Under the pieces are notes generated by a model that saw nothing but the letters and a program-made list of their open reading frames with translations, had not been told where the DNA came from and ran no database searches. The position numbers and the translations under genes were made by a program. DNA of 64,000 bases from Secundilactobacillus kimchicus JCM 15530 (lineage in GTDB: Bacteria > Bacillota > Bacilli > Lactobacillales > Lactobacillaceae), in assembly GCF_001433995.1 (NCBI RefSeq), contig NZ_AZCX01000001.1, forward strand, positions 372,001 through 436,000, in the 5' to 3' direction. The stretch's first letter is position 1, and each line of letters begins with the position of its first letter. Below, one piece after another: positions 16,185 through 26,161 of the stretch.

Positions 16185-16910
16185 ATGCGTCTTAATCGTC
16201 TTACGGTGGCCCTCTTAACCCTGTTTACCGGTTTCGTCCTAGCCGCCTGTCAACAGCCCCATCACCCCAAATCCAGCTCAACTGCCAGCTCTGAGCCAAG
16301 TAGTAGCAGTGACAACCCAAACCGGCCCGAAAAAAAGGCAACCATGAAAAATTACACGGTTCCTGCCACCGACAAGCGCAATCCCCACTATCAAAAGTCG
16401 GGACTCTTACAGCTTCCGGGCGAGTTTTCATACGATAAAGTCGGCACAAAACTCACCCTTAAAACAACTCAAAAGGGACGGTATCAAGTACACAGTAAGG
16501 GGCTTCGGATTACCTTTACCCAAGTCAAAGTGATCAGCAACCAGGCTAAAACTGATCAGGCCCTTGCAATGGCCAAACAAGCACTAAGTATGCCTGAGTT
16601 ACCGAACCCCTACCAAACGATTCAGCTAAAGTTCACGGTCAAAAACTACCGTCACCGAGCTGTTCTGACCGATGGAATTAAGGGCATAAAGCTAACCAGC
16701 GGTGCAAGTGTCACAACCGCTAGTGGCCTCAGCGACCCGAGCGCTGGTCAACTGATCCCCGCCAATGGTCAACGGACCTTCTCCGCTATGGCTTTTGCTG
16801 GCCCCAAGGGAACTACGACAACGGCCTTAACTATTCAATTTTCCGGTAGTTTTACAACAGCAGGTCAGCCGCTCTCACCCCAACCCGATTCACTCGAATT
16901 CCGTTTATAG
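16185..16910 (+). CDS. Lipoprotein with DUF4352-like domain
   Basis: 241 residues. The signal sequence ends in lipobox LAAC (Cys21), followed by a Ser-rich linker (SSSTASSEPSSSSD) that lets the domain reach across the wall. The C-terminal part (about 85-240) has the immunoglobulin-like strand pattern of DUF4352 proteins (LRITFTQVKVI, TIQLKFTVKNY, IPANGQRTFSAMAF, LTIQFSGSF), which are extracellular and of unknown function. AAAGGAG precedes the ATG. It is co-directional with the 90-residue gene. Confidence 0.75.
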   Translation: MRLNRLTVALLTLFTGFVLAACQQPHHPKSSSTASSEPSSSSDNPNRPEKKATMKNYTVPATDKRNPHYQKSGLLQLPGEFSYDKVGTKLTLKTTQKGRYQVHSKGLRITFTQVKVISNQAKTDQALAMAKQALSMPELPNPYQTIQLKFTVKNYRHRAVLTDGIKGIKLTSGASVTTASGLSDPSAGQLIPANGQRTFSAMAFAGPKGTTTTALTIQFSGSFTTAGQPLSPQPDSLEFRL

Positions 16911-16914
16911 CCAC

Positions 16915-16947
16915 AAAAAAACCGGTGAAATTTTTCATCGGTTTTTT
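16915..16947. terminator. Terminator lipoprotein gene / obg
   Basis: A stem AAAAAACCGGTGAAA with its complement, one G-U pair and a short T loop, followed by six T; A and T runs on both sides suit both convergent genes. Confidence 0.88.
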
Positions 16948-16979
16948 GAATTGCCCAACAGTTATAACAATGCCTGTGG

Positions 16980-18278
16980 CTATTCAACAAATTCAAATGT
17001 GAAGTCGTCAATTGCGACTAGATCGCCGTTCTTTGCACCACGCTCACGCAAAGCATCGTCCACACCCATCCCGCGTAACTGTCGCGAGAATCTTAAAATA
17101 CTGTCTTCATGATCTAAATCGGCCATCATGTACAACCGTTCTAGTTTTCGTCCTGATAACACCCAAGTGCCGTCTTCAGCTTGATCGATTGTAAATGCGG
17201 GTTCATCCTCAAGATTTGTTTGAATCTTCATCTCAAGATCATCAATTCCCTTAATTGGGAAGACCGGCGTTTCGTCCAGAAGCGTGGCCGTTTTTTCGAT
17301 CAAGGGGGTCAGCCCCTCATGCGTGACACTAGAAATCGCCATGAGAATTGGCGCCGTTTTTAAGGTCGTATCCGTCGCAAGCTTGGCTTTTAACTTCTCA
17401 AAGTGGTCAGCCGAATCTGGTAAATCCATCTTAGTAGCCACCACAATCTGCGGTCGGTTCAATAATTCTGGATCATATTTGGCCAATTCCGCATTAATCT
17501 TCAAAAAGTCATCATACGGATCGCGCGCTTCGAAACCACTGACATCAATCAGATGCAATAAGACCCGCGTTCGTTCAATGTGCCGTAGAAATTCAATCCC
17601 TAATCCAACACCATCAGCGGCGCCCTCAATTAACCCAGGTAAATCTGCAACTGCAAAGTCACGGCCATCGGCCAACTTAACCATTCCAAGGTTCGGTGTC
17701 AAAGTTGTAAAATGGTAGTCTGCAATTTTAGGCTTTGCACTGGTAATGGCCGCCAATAACGTCGACTTTCCAACCGATGGGAAGCCAATCAATCCAACAT
17801 CGGCCAGGAGTTTTAATTCCAAACGAACGCGACGTTCCTCGCCCGGTTCACCGTTTTCAGCAATTTCAGGGGCCGGATGGGTTGGACTCGCAAAATGAAT
17901 ATTACCACGACCACCACGACCGCCAGCCGCCGCAACAATTTCATCGCCGGGATTGGTGAGATCGGCAATGACCGTATTCGTCTCATCGTCAATCAAAGTC
18001 GTTCCTTGCGGGACAAAAATGACTTTATCTGTTGCACTGCGGCCAGTCATGCTCTTGATACCGCCATTTTGGCCGGCAGGCGCTTTAAACTTTTGGTTAT
18101 ACCGAAAATCCATCAGCGTTCGTAGGCCTTCATCGACTTTAAAAATAACGCTTCCGCCGCGACCACCGTCGCCACCAGCCGGGCCGCCATTGGGCTCGTA
18201 CTTTTCGCGTCTGAAGGCCACCATTCCGTTACCACCGGTTCCGGCTTTAATATTAATCGTCACGTGATCTACAAACAT
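16980..18278 (-). CDS. obg: GTPase Obg
   Basis: Essential GTPase involved in 50S ribosome assembly and stress control. The 432-residue protein has three domains: the glycine-rich Obg fold (1 to about 158, rich in GG repeats), the G domain with P-loop GFPSVGKST, switch [11 protein letters not shown] and specificity motif TKMD, and the Gram-positive C-terminal OCT/TGS-like domain (last 80 residues). The ATG at 18278 gives [13 protein letters not shown] and is preceded by GGAGA. A frame opening at 18290 runs through that site and is rejected. Confidence 0.97.
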   Translation of the reverse strand: MFVDHVTINIKAGTGGNGMVAFRREKYEPNGGPAGGDGGRGGSVIFKVDEGLRTLMDFRYNQKFKAPAGQNGGIKSMTGRSATDKVIFVPQGTTLIDDETNTVIADLTNPGDEIVAAAGGRGGRGNIHFASPTHPAPEIAENGEPGEERRVRLELKLLADVGLIGFPSVGKSTLLAAITSAKPKIADYHFTTLTPNLGMVKLADGRDFAVADLPGLIEGAADGVGLGIEFLRHIERTRVLLHLIDVSGFEARDPYDDFLKINAELAKYDPELLNRPQIVVATKMDLPDSADHFEKLKAKLATDTTLKTAPILMAISSVTHEGLTPLIEKTATLLDETPVFPIKGIDDLEMKIQTNLEDEPAFTIDQAEDGTWVLSGRKLERLYMMADLDHEDSILRFSRQLRGMGVDDALRERGAKNGDLVAIDDFTFEFVE

Positions 18279-18386
18279 TTTAGTCTCCATTTTCTTTAAA
18301 TCCGAATTGTTTCCAACTGTCCTATTATCTTATGAAACCCTTGAAATTACTAGAGCTTTTCTTAAATTCAAGCGGATTTTGAACAG

Positions 18387-20174
18387 TTAATGACTTTGCA
18401 CCCCACTTAAAGTGAGATGAATTGTTGTAGCAACGGTCTCAGAGATTCCTAGACCGTGCAATTCTTCAACTGATGCCTCAGCAATTTTTTTCAGCGATCC
18501 GTACTTCTTTAACAATTTAGTTCGCGTCTTTGGCCCAACGCCTTCAATACTATCCAGTCGAGAACTCAACGCGTTTTTAGCGTGCGTTTTGCGATGGAAT
18601 GTAATCGCAAAACGGTGAACTTCATCTTGTATTCGCTGTAACAGGTAAAATCCTTGTGACTTGGGGTCTAGGTGCAGTGGTGCATCGTTAACACCTGCCA
18701 ACAAATCCGATGTTTTGTGCTTGTCATTTTTAACCATGGCAGCTACCGGGACCGTCAGACCTAATTCGTTTTCTAGTACATCCTTAGCAGCTTCCAATTG
18801 GATGGGACCACCATCCATCAAAATTAAATCAGGTAGCTCGGCATGTTCCTTCAGCAACCGGGTGTAGCGGCGCCGAATTACCTCGCGTGTACTTCCCGCT
18901 TCATCCGCATGGTCAACGGTCCGCAACTTGTACTTTCGATACAGGTTTTTGTTAGGCTGACCGTCTTCATACACAACCATGGCCGACACTAAATCAGCGC
19001 CTTGAATATGAGAGTGGTCAAAGGCTTCAATCCGATGACCAGGACGAATCCCAAGCGCATCCGTAATCTCGCGCATTGCCCCCGTTGTCTTTTGTTCGTC
19101 TAACGCCAACAACCGGAACTTTTCTTCTAGGACCAACCGCGCGTTTTTAGCGGCCATATCAAGCAACGCACGTTTCTCCCCACGCTGCGGCGTTCTGATG
19201 GGAACGGATATCACGGTTTCTAAGACGTCCTTAGGCAGTGACTCAGGTACCAAGATTTCCTTTGGCAAGACGTTATTTTTCTGACTGTAAAACTGCATAA
19301 TAAACGTCGTCATTTCTTCAACGGCATCACTCACAATTGGAAAGAGTCGCTTTTCCCGCTTTAACAGACGGGCCTGCCGAATGAAGAAAATTTGAACCGA
19401 AAGCCAACCTTTGTCCAAATAGAAATTAAAGATATCCCGTGGCGTTTGGTCCGTCGAAATGATCTTTTGCTTCTCAACTGTCACTTCAATATAGTGCATC
19501 TGATCCCGTAATTCAGCGGCCCGTTCGTATTCTAACTTATCAGCCGCTTGATTCATTTGGGTGGTGAGATGCTTTTTAATTGCTGTCACATTTCCGTTCA
19601 AAAACGACTTAATACGCTCAATTTGTTTTCGGTACGTCGCCTCTGGCACTTCCTGAAAACAAGCACCTAAGCATTGACCCATATGGTAATACAAACATGG
19701 ACGACCTTGGTAGCCGTTACACCGCCGAAGTGGATAAACCTTTTGCAGAAAATGCATCGTTTCTTCGGCTGCATACACGTTAGGATACGGGCCAAAATAA
19801 TAGGCCCCATCTTTTCGCACCGTGCTGACAATTGCCATTTTGGGATCGCGTTCATTCGTAATTTTAATGTACGGGTACCCAGTACCCTGTTTAAGCTTAA
19901 TGTTGTAATGGGGTTGGTGCTTTTGAATCATCGTAATTTCTAACAAAAACGCTTCTTTGTCAGTGGAAGTCACAATCGTTTCAAAGTCCGCAATTTCCGA
20001 AACGAGTCGAGCCGTCTTACCCTCATGACTGCTTTTGAAGTATGAGCGCACCCGATTTTTTAAATTTTTGGCTTTTCCAACGTAGATGATGTGCCCATTA
20101 ATGTTTTTCATCATATAAATGCCAGGCATGCCGGGCAACAAGGCTAATTTATGTTCTAGATATTCTGACGCCAA
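18387..20174 (-). CDS. uvrC: Excinuclease ABC subunit C (TTG start)
   Basis: Makes the dual incisions in nucleotide excision repair. The N-terminal GIY-YIG nuclease (GIYMMKNINGHIIYVGKAKNL) makes the 3' cut. It is followed by the UVR motif that contacts UvrB (KLEYERAAELRDQM), the RNase H-like 5' nuclease (EAFDHSHIQGADLVSAM) and two helix-hairpin-helix motifs (IEGVGPKTRTKLL, LHGLGISETVA). The TTG at 20174 lies 8 bases after GGAGG and yields the conserved LASEYLEHKLALLPG start. The longer frame from a GTG at 20207 reads through the ribosome site. No SOS box was found directly upstream. Confidence 0.95.
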   Translation of the reverse strand: MASEYLEHKLALLPGMPGIYMMKNINGHIIYVGKAKNLKNRVRSYFKSSHEGKTARLVSEIADFETIVTSTDKEAFLLEITMIQKHQPHYNIKLKQGTGYPYIKITNERDPKMAIVSTVRKDGAYYFGPYPNVYAAEETMHFLQKVYPLRRCNGYQGRPCLYYHMGQCLGACFQEVPEATYRKQIERIKSFLNGNVTAIKKHLTTQMNQAADKLEYERAAELRDQMHYIEVTVEKQKIISTDQTPRDIFNFYLDKGWLSVQIFFIRQARLLKREKRLFPIVSDAVEEMTTFIMQFYSQKNNVLPKEILVPESLPKDVLETVISVPIRTPQRGEKRALLDMAAKNARLVLEEKFRLLALDEQKTTGAMREITDALGIRPGHRIEAFDHSHIQGADLVSAMVVYEDGQPNKNLYRKYKLRTVDHADEAGSTREVIRRRYTRLLKEHAELPDLILMDGGPIQLEAAKDVLENELGLTVPVAAMVKNDKHKTSDLLAGVNDAPLHLDPKSQGFYLLQRIQDEVHRFAITFHRKTHAKNALSSRLDSIEGVGPKTRTKLLKKYGSLKKIAEASVEELHGLGISETVATTIHLTLSGVQSH

Positions 20175-20277
20175 GGGCGATGCCTCCGTTTCCTTTTTGT
20201 TAACCACTTATTATAACCCGAATGCACGTTTGCTTCAATCAACCCGCCTGACCATTCCAAAACAGTTTTTAAAACTA

Positions 20278-20316
20278 AAATGGTGGTCAACTCGTCTGCC
20301 GAGTTGACCACCATTT
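20278..20316 (-). terminator. Terminator of the amino-acid ABC transporter operon
   Basis: A perfect 17-bp stem (20278-20294 with 20300-20316) with loop TCTGC, followed on the minus strand by TTTTAGTTTTAAAAA. Confidence 0.85.
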
Positions 20317-20339
20317 ACTTATTACACCTTAACCCACTA

Positions 20340-21086
20340 CTAGGCACCAATGATTTTACTAATAAAATCTTGGGCCCGTTGCGTTTGCGGGTCCGCAAAA
20401 AATGCATTTGGCTCGTTTCGTTCTTGGATATAGCCGTCCGCCATAAACCACACTTCATCGGCGACCTCTTTAGCAAAGCCCATTTCATGGGTGACCACAA
20501 CCATTGTCATGCCCTCATTTGCTAGCTCTTGCATGACTTGCAGCACTTCGCCCACCATCTCCGGATCCAAGGCACTAGTTGGCTCGTCAAATAGCATGAC
20601 TTCCGGATCCATTGCCAGGGCTCGGGCAATGGCGACCCGTTGCTGTTGCCCGCCAGAAAGACTAGCAGGGTACGCGTCAGCTTTTTCACCCAATCCTACT
20701 CGGTCTAATAGTTCCTGGGCCTTTTTAACGGCCTCGCCATCACTTAAATGTTTAACCCGCACAGGCGCGAGTTTTAAGTTTTCCAGCACGGTCATATTGG
20801 GGAATAGATTGAAGTTTTGGAAAACCATTCCCATCCGCTCCCGCAAGTTCATCACAGCGGATTCCTTCAACGAAACAAGATCGGTTCCTTCAAATAACAC
20901 CTGGCCACTTGTTGGGCGCTCTAACAAATTTAAACAACGCAAGAACGTGCTTTTCCCCGCTCCAGATGGGCCAATGACACAGATGACCTGACCACTTTTA
21001 ACCGTGCCGTCAATTTCTTTAAGGACTTCGGTATCGCCATATTTCTTTTCAAGGTGTTCAACTTGAATGATTGTTTTATCTTGCAT
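20340..21086 (-). CDS. Polar amino-acid ABC transporter, ATP-binding protein
   Basis: 248-residue ATPase of the GlnQ/HisP family. Walker A is GPSGAGKST, the signature is [15 protein letters not shown], Walker B is [12 protein letters not shown], and the switch histidine is in [10 protein letters not shown]. It energises the fused binding-protein/permease encoded immediately upstream, whose stop it overlaps by 11 bases. The substrate is a polar amino acid. Glutamine is the best-known one for this architecture, but arginine is a serious alternative because the operon promoter resembles that of argG. Confidence 0.93.
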   Translation of the reverse strand: MQDKTIIQVEHLEKKYGDTEVLKEIDGTVKSGQVICVIGPSGAGKSTFLRCLNLLERPTSGQVLFEGTDLVSLKESAVMNLRERMGMVFQNFNLFPNMTVLENLKLAPVRVKHLSDGEAVKKAQELLDRVGLGEKADAYPASLSGGQQQRVAIARALAMDPEVMLFDEPTSALDPEMVGEVLQVMQELANEGMTMVVVTHEMGFAKEVADEVWFMADGYIQERNEPNAFFADPQTQRAQDFISKIIGA

Positions 21087-22545
21087 GTTTCATCTTCCCT
21101 TCATAGTGGTTCAAGACCCGGGTTAACAGGAATGTGATGACGAAGTATATCAACATCGTGATAAAGATCGGCATAACACCACGGTAGGTATCTGCCCGGA
21201 CAATGTTGGTCTGGTAAATCAAATCCGTCACACCAATAATGGAAACAATCGAACTTTCCTTAATTAGTGAAATAAACTCGTTACCAAGCGCTGGCCAAAT
21301 GTTTCGAATGGCCTGAGGCAAAATGACAAACCGCATGGTATCACCCTTCGACAAGCCCAAACTCGAAGCAGCCTCCGTTTGGCCCTTAGCCACTGAATCA
21401 ATCCCACTACGGATAATTTCGGCCACATACGCCCCACTGTTCAACGAAACCGCAATAATCCCGGATAGCAGTGCTGGAATGTTAACAATAATTCCAATTC
21501 CAAAATAAACAAACATCACTTGAACCATCAACGGTGTCCCACGAACAAATTCAATATAGGCCACTGCGAGACCATGCAATAATTTGTTTTTACTAAACCG
21601 CATCAGTGCTAGCAGCGTTCCTAATAGGACCCCAATCACGACTGAAACGGCAGAAATCAGTAACGTATATTCTACCCCGGTGACAAAGTAATTTGAATAA
21701 TGCCACATCGTTGTGTTTTGGGTGTTGACCTTCATATACTTACCAGCATCAGCTAGGTATTGATCGGTCAAGTTATCTTTGTTGATTGTGGCAACTGACT
21801 TATTCATTGCGTTGATTAACGCATCAGAGCCTTTTTTGGCAGCAATAGCAGCGCCAACTTCATTCTTATCCAGCTTGTAACCTGAATTAATCATTGCCAA
21901 ACTCTTATCATTTTTCACATAAGCTTCAGCTGAAGGCGTTTCAATTCCTAACGCGTCAATTTTGTGTGTTTTCAACGCGAGCACAAGGTCGGTAGATTTA
22001 TCCATTCCCTTGACTTGAGCACCTGGAATTTTTTGCTTGGCTAAGTTGTACTGTAAGGTTCCCGTCTGAGCACCAATCTTGAGACCCTTTAAGTCTGACC
22101 GATTCTTATACTTGCCAGCATCTGTTTTGTTAATCAGAAAGCTTTGACCACCAAGATAGTAGATATCCGAAAAATCCACACTCTGCCGACGTTCAGCAGT
22201 TGGGTTGATCCCCCCAACTGCAACATCTGCTTTACCAGTTTGAATCGCCACCAGTAATGAATCAAAGTTCATACTCTTGATTTCCAACTTGACGCCAAGA
22301 TCTTTCGCGACTTTCTTCATCACGTCCATATCCATCCCAATAACCTTGGATTTTCCATGAACGGTCGCTTGAAATTCATATGGCGGATAATCGGGCGACG
22401 TAGCCACGACCAACGTTCCTTTGTCCTCAACCGTTTTTAATGAATCATCTGCGGCATGGCCAGTTGTCGCCAAGCCACCCAAGAATAATAGCGTCACAGC
22501 AGCAATCAAAACTGATTGTGCTATTTTATTAAATAACCCCTTCAC
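21076..22545 (-). CDS. Amino-acid ABC transporter, fused substrate-binding protein and permease
   Basis: 489-residue GlnP-type fusion. A signal/anchor helix (to about 32, ending GHAAD) is followed by one SBP_bac_3 binding domain (about 38-270; [38 protein letters not shown]). The MetI-type permease domain follows, with the EAA loop [21 protein letters not shown] that docks on the ATPase. One binding domain is present, whereas lactococcal GlnP has two. GTG at 22545 is preferred because GAGGGAG is 7 bases upstream; the ATG two codons earlier is too close. Confidence 0.92.
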   Translation of the reverse strand: MKGLFNKIAQSVLIAAVTLLFLGGLATTGHAADDSLKTVEDKGTLVVATSPDYPPYEFQATVHGKSKVIGMDMDVMKKVAKDLGVKLEIKSMNFDSLLVAIQTGKADVAVGGINPTAERRQSVDFSDIYYLGGQSFLINKTDAGKYKNRSDLKGLKIGAQTGTLQYNLAKQKIPGAQVKGMDKSTDLVLALKTHKIDALGIETPSAEAYVKNDKSLAMINSGYKLDKNEVGAAIAAKKGSDALINAMNKSVATINKDNLTDQYLADAGKYMKVNTQNTTMWHYSNYFVTGVEYTLLISAVSVVIGVLLGTLLALMRFSKNKLLHGLAVAYIEFVRGTPLMVQVMFVYFGIGIIVNIPALLSGIIAVSLNSGAYVAEIIRSGIDSVAKGQTEAASSLGLSKGDTMRFVILPQAIRNIWPALGNEFISLIKESSIVSIIGVTDLIYQTNIVRADTYRGVMPIFITMLIYFVITFLLTRVLNHYEGKMKHAR

Positions 22546-22582
22546 ACGCATGACTCCCTCTCGTTAATTTTTAATAAAATCA

Positions 22583-22611
22583 ACAATACACCTTTTTTAT
22601 TCTTTATGCAA
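22583..22611 (-). promoter_or_regulatory. Promoter of the amino-acid ABC operon, ArgR-box-like surroundings
   Basis: On the minus strand TTGCAT (22611-22606), 17 bases, TATTGT (22588-22583). TTGCATAAAGAATA overlapping the -35, and upstream TGTATAAA copies (rc of about 22635-22642 and 22665-22672), resemble elements before argG. Confidence 0.5.
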
Positions 22612-22716
22612 TAAAATTTCTACAAAAGTTCTTTTTATACATTTAATTAGCTTATATCCACTGTTTTATACAATTCACTATTGCAATTCCGCCTTTGTCA
22701 TGACTTTTAGAACAAA

Positions 22717-22728
22717 TTCTGCTAAGAT
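22717..22728 (+). promoter_or_regulatory. Extended -10 promoter of the 56-residue ORF
   Basis: TGCTAAGAT is an extended -10 element (TGN before TAAGAT, 22723-22728), about 12 bases before GGAGATGAG; no clear -35 element is visible. Confidence 0.4.
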
Positions 22729-22752
22729 ATGGGGTGATAAGGAGATGAGCCC

Positions 22753-22923
22753 ATGGGATTAAAATTTAAGCGAGAAGATGACTTAAACGCCGAATTTGGT
22801 AAATTTGCCGAACTCGATTTAACGGACGATAAGCGAGACAAGTTCTTAAAAAAGGCCGATCACCAAGACGAAACCAAGAAAGCAAAAGAGCTAATTAAAG
22901 AACACCGCGACTACCACAAGTAA
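22753..22923 (+). CDS. Small charged protein, 56 residues
   Basis: A short intact ORF with ribosome site AAGGAGATGAG and a strong terminator directly after it. The product begins MGLKFKREDDLNAEFGKFAE and is almost entirely charged and helical, ending in KEHRDYHK. No family is recognised. It lies alone between the ABC operon and argH, transcribed against argH. Confidence 0.65.
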   Translation: MGLKFKREDDLNAEFGKFAELDLTDDKRDKFLKKADHQDETKKAKELIKEHRDYHK

Positions 22924-22938
22924 GATGGCGTCGTCATA

Positions 22939-22990
22939 AAAAAAGTAGAACCACATCTTGAGTCCTTTCAAGATGTGGTTCTACTTTTTT
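22939..22990. terminator. Bidirectional terminator small ORF / argH
   Basis: A perfect 22-bp stem (22939-22960 with 22969-22990) with A and T runs at both ends, between convergent genes. Confidence 0.93.
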
Positions 22991-23008
22991 GTGTCGGTCA
23001 ATTAATTG

Positions 23009-24388
23009 TTAGCTTAAGGCTTCTTTCGCAGCGGCAATTTGAGCCTTCACCTGATCAAAGCCAGTGCCACCCTCTGAATGACGGCGTTCGACAGCTACAT
23101 CAGATTGTAGGTCGTGATAGACGTCAGCCTCGATTTGAGGGGCAGCCTGTTGAAGGGTCTCTAACGACATATCTTGTAAATTCTGATGCGTTTGGATCCC
23201 TTTTAAAACAAGTTGACCCACGATCCCATGGGCTTCCCGGAACGGAACGCCCTTCGCCGCCAAATAATCGGCAAGTTCCGTGGCGTTTGAAAAGTCGTTT
23301 TCCGTAGCCTGTTGCATCCGCTCCTTGTTCACATGGACCGTTTGTAACATTCCATTAAACACTTTAAGGGCAGGCAACACGGTTTTAACCGTATCAAATA
23401 CCCCTTCTTTGTCCTCTTGGAGATCCTTATTATAGGCGAGCGGGAGCGACTTCATCGTGGCTAGTAAGCCCATTAAATGCCCGTAGACGCGACCACTCTT
23501 TCCTCGAATCAGTTCCGCCATATCCGGGTTTTTTTTCTGCGGCATAATTGAGCTTCCAGTTGTATAGGCATCACTAAGTTCTAAGTACTGGAATTCATGA
23601 CTGACCCACATACTCAATTCCTCGCAGAACCGGGACAGATGCATCATCAAAATGGCACTATTGCTTAAAAACTCCAGTGCAAAGTCACGATCGGATACAG
23701 CGTCTAACGAGTTAGCATAAACCGAGGCAAATCCCAGTTCATTTGCCGTAAACTGGCGATCAATTGGAAAGGTCGTGCCGGCCAAGGCCGCAGCTCCCAA
23801 CGGCGAAACATCGGTGTGTACCTGATTAAACTCGAAGCGCTCCTTATCGCGCTTAAGCATCTGATAGTACGCCATTAAATAGTGACCGTAAGAGATGGGC
23901 TGGGCATGTTGTAGATGCGTGTAGCCAGGCATAATCGTCGTCACATTTTGTTCAGCTAACGAGACCAGCGTTTTTTGGATTGTGGTAATTTCATCGATGA
24001 CTTGAGGTAACCGATTTTTAACGTACAAATGAAAATCAGTGGCAACCTGATCGTTTCGGGACCTTGCCGTGTGAAGCTTACCCGCAACAGCGCCGATTCG
24101 ACTGGTGAGTAAACTTTCGATATTCATATGAATGTCTTCATTTTCAACAGTAAAGGTGAGCTTGCCGGCAGCTAAATCCGTTCGCAAGCCTTCCAAACCA
24201 GCAATGATTTCATCACTATCAGTTGCCGATAAAATCCCGGTGTGTTTCAGCATTTTAACATGCGCCAGGGATCCCTCAATATCTTCTTCAGCCATTAACT
24301 GGTCAAATGAAATTGAGGCGCCAAACTGATCAACCCAGGCTGCCGCTTGTTCTTGAAACCGGCCACCCCAAAGTTTTTTGGTACTCAT
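23009..24388 (-). CDS. argH: Argininosuccinate lyase
   Basis: Splits argininosuccinate into arginine and fumarate, the last step of arginine synthesis. The 459-residue fumarase-superfamily enzyme has the family signature [12 protein letters not shown] (about 278-289), with the catalytic serine loop, and [12 protein letters not shown] (about 108-119). It overlaps argG by 4 bases (ATGA), which points to coupled translation from one arginine-controlled message. Confidence 0.97.
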   Translation of the reverse strand: MSTKKLWGGRFQEQAAAWVDQFGASISFDQLMAEEDIEGSLAHVKMLKHTGILSATDSDEIIAGLEGLRTDLAAGKLTFTVENEDIHMNIESLLTSRIGAVAGKLHTARSRNDQVATDFHLYVKNRLPQVIDEITTIQKTLVSLAEQNVTTIMPGYTHLQHAQPISYGHYLMAYYQMLKRDKERFEFNQVHTDVSPLGAAALAGTTFPIDRQFTANELGFASVYANSLDAVSDRDFALEFLSNSAILMMHLSRFCEELSMWVSHEFQYLELSDAYTTGSSIMPQKKNPDMAELIRGKSGRVYGHLMGLLATMKSLPLAYNKDLQEDKEGVFDTVKTVLPALKVFNGMLQTVHVNKERMQQATENDFSNATELADYLAAKGVPFREAHGIVGQLVLKGIQTHQNLQDMSLETLQQAAPQIEADVYHDLQSDVAVERRHSEGGTGFDQVKAQIAAAKEALS

Positions 24389-25680
24389 TTTGAACCTCCC
24401 GCATGTTCTTTTTCGTTCGTTTTAACAGCCACTTTGACCTGGCTTTTCCCTTCAGTTACCGCTTTAACAAACGCCGATTGCTGGTTTTTCATCTTAACTT
24501 GTGAGTAAACGGTTGTTGGCAAGCCCCAGAGTTTAATAAACCCAACGGCTGCTTCTTGATCGAAGGAATCGGAGGCTGTGTAGGTCGCTAAATCCTTGTC
24601 ATACAGTGAGTAATCAGACTTCCGACCGAGTACGGCAACGTTGCCCTTAAACAACTTGACCCGAACAACGCCGTTAACCAACGTTTGCGTAGACGCAATA
24701 AACGCCTTCATTGCATCCATCAGTGGTGAGAACCACAGCGCATTATAGATCATTTCACTGACTTGTTTTTCAATCACCGGCTTAAAATGAGCTAAATCCC
24801 GCTCAAAAGTTAAGTCTTCCATCGCTTTGTGGGCCTTCAATAAAACGGTGGCCGCTGGTGCTTCATAAACCTCCCGCGACTTAATACCGACTAACCGGTT
24901 TTCGATATGGTCAATTCGGCCGATACCATGTTCGCCAGCCAGTGTATTCAAGGCTTGAATCAAGTCCGCAAAACCCATTGATTGACCATCTAACGCAACC
25001 GGCTTACCAGCCTCAAATGTAATCTCAACCGTCGCTGGCGTGTCCGGCGTTTTTTCAATTGGGTTTGTAATGGCAAACGCATCTTCTGGCGCCTCGACCC
25101 ACGGATCCTCAAGAACACCCGCTTCGTTAGCCCGGCCCCAAATATTTGCATCAATAGAGTAAGGAGAGTCTAAATCAATCGGGATCGGAATATTATGTTC
25201 TTTAGCGTATTCGATTTCTTCTTCCCGTGACCAGTGCCAGTCCCGAACTGGACTTAATACCTCTAAGTTCGGGTTCAACGCGTGGATTGCCACTTCAAAC
25301 CGGACTTGATCGTTCCCCTTACCCGTGCAACCATGGGCAACAGCCACTGCGTTTTCCTGTTGCGCAACCTCCACTAGTTTTTTACTGATTAGCGGCCGCG
25401 ATAAGGCGGAAATCAATGGGTATTCACCTTCATAAAATGCGTTGGCTTGAAGCGCGACCAAAGCATAATCGTCAGCGAATTCATCTAATCCATCAACCAC
25501 ATACGCTTTAATAGCCCCAACATTGAGCGCTTTTTGCTTGATAAAATCGAGGTCTTTTCCTTCTCCAACGTTAATGCAAAGCGCCACCACGTCGTAGCCC
25601 TTATCCTTTAACCATGCAATCGCAACTGATGTATCTAAGCCCCCTGAATAAGCAAGAACAACTTTTTTATTTTCTGTCAT
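24385..25680 (-). CDS. argG: Argininosuccinate synthase
   Basis: Joins citrulline and aspartate at the cost of ATP to argininosuccinate. The PP-loop ATP site is [15 protein letters not shown] at residues 9-23, and the citrulline/aspartate region has [13 protein letters not shown]. The 431 residues make it about 25 longer than the usual 400-410, with extra Lys/Glu-rich sequence at the C-terminus ([12 protein letters not shown]). It has AGAGGGA before the ATG and leads the argGH operon. No argCJBDF genes are in this window. Confidence 0.96.
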   Translation of the reverse strand: MTENKKVVLAYSGGLDTSVAIAWLKDKGYDVVALCINVGEGKDLDFIKQKALNVGAIKAYVVDGLDEFADDYALVALQANAFYEGEYPLISALSRPLISKKLVEVAQQENAVAVAHGCTGKGNDQVRFEVAIHALNPNLEVLSPVRDWHWSREEEIEYAKEHNIPIPIDLDSPYSIDANIWGRANEAGVLEDPWVEAPEDAFAITNPIEKTPDTPATVEITFEAGKPVALDGQSMGFADLIQALNTLAGEHGIGRIDHIENRLVGIKSREVYEAPAATVLLKAHKAMEDLTFERDLAHFKPVIEKQVSEMIYNALWFSPLMDAMKAFIASTQTLVNGVVRVKLFKGNVAVLGRKSDYSLYDKDLATYTASDSFDQEAAVGFIKLWGLPTTVYSQVKMKNQQSAFVKAVTEGKSQVKVAVKTNEKEHAGGSK

Positions 25681-25721
25681 AATAATTCCCTCTCATTTCT
25701 AATTCAAACTTAATGGTACAA

Positions 25722-25750
25722 AGATTAACACTAGTATTCATATAATGCAA
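25722..25750 (-). promoter_or_regulatory. argG promoter with ArgR-box-like elements
   Basis: On the minus strand TTGCAT (25750-25745), a 17-base spacer, TAATCT (25727-25722). The -35 sits in TTGCATTATATGAATA, and TGTATAAAGAA lies about 20 bases further upstream. Both resemble arginine-repressor boxes; the ArgR gene is present at 61.4 kb. Confidence 0.55.
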
Positions 25751-25825
25751 CAGTTTTTTGTTCTTTATACACTATTTAGTGTTTTATTAGGTTTAATATA
25801 CATTAAGATTGAAAATAACCCCAAA

Positions 25826-25860
25826 ATAAAAACTGACGATTGCTAAATAATCGTCAGTTT
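25826..25860 (-). terminator. Terminator of the mazG-like / engB unit
   Basis: A 12-bp stem (25830-25841 with 25849-25860), followed on the minus strand by TTTTTATTTTG. Confidence 0.88.
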
Positions 25861-25871
25861 CAAGTTGGGCT

Positions 25872-26159
25872 TTAATTTTTAGTTGGATACCGTTTACTTA
25901 ATCGTTCAATATTATCTTTCGCAACATCATCAAACGAAATATCTGCCCATTGCGCGACTTGGGAGAGATACCAGAGCACATCTCCCATTTCTTTCGTTAA
26001 CTCATCACGGTTTAACTCATGATTTTGAAACGTATATTTTTTAACAAGATCAATCACTTGACCGGTTTCGCTAGAAAGGCCAAGAGCACAATTGGTTAAA
26101 ACTTGCTCAGTTCCCAATAGCGTGCGGTTTGCGGCTTGTTGATAGTCATTAAATTCCAT
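25872..26159 (-). CDS. MazG-like nucleotide pyrophosphohydrolase domain protein
   Basis: 95-residue single-domain MazG-like protein. Such enzymes hydrolyse nucleoside triphosphates or damaged nucleotides to monophosphates with magnesium held by EXXE and EXXD helices. The second motif is intact (KEMGDVLWYL). The first reads GLSSETGQVIDLVKK, where the usual second glutamate (GEV) is glutamine, so one metal ligand is changed. It is 2 bases downstream of engB and co-transcribed with it. Confidence 0.85.
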   Translation of the reverse strand: MEFNDYQQAANRTLLGTEQVLTNCALGLSSETGQVIDLVKKYTFQNHELNRDELTKEMGDVLWYLSQVAQWADISFDDVAKDNIERLSKRYPTKN

Positions 26160-26161
26160 GA

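Noticed and set aside
17284-18267. Several open frames antisense to obg (144, 82 and 104 codons)
   Set aside because: They are shadows of the strongly coding, glycine-rich obg gene; no start signals.
20491-20991. 166-codon open frame antisense to the ABC ATPase gene
   Set aside because: It mirrors the codon bias of the real gene, has no ribosome site and no recognisable domain.
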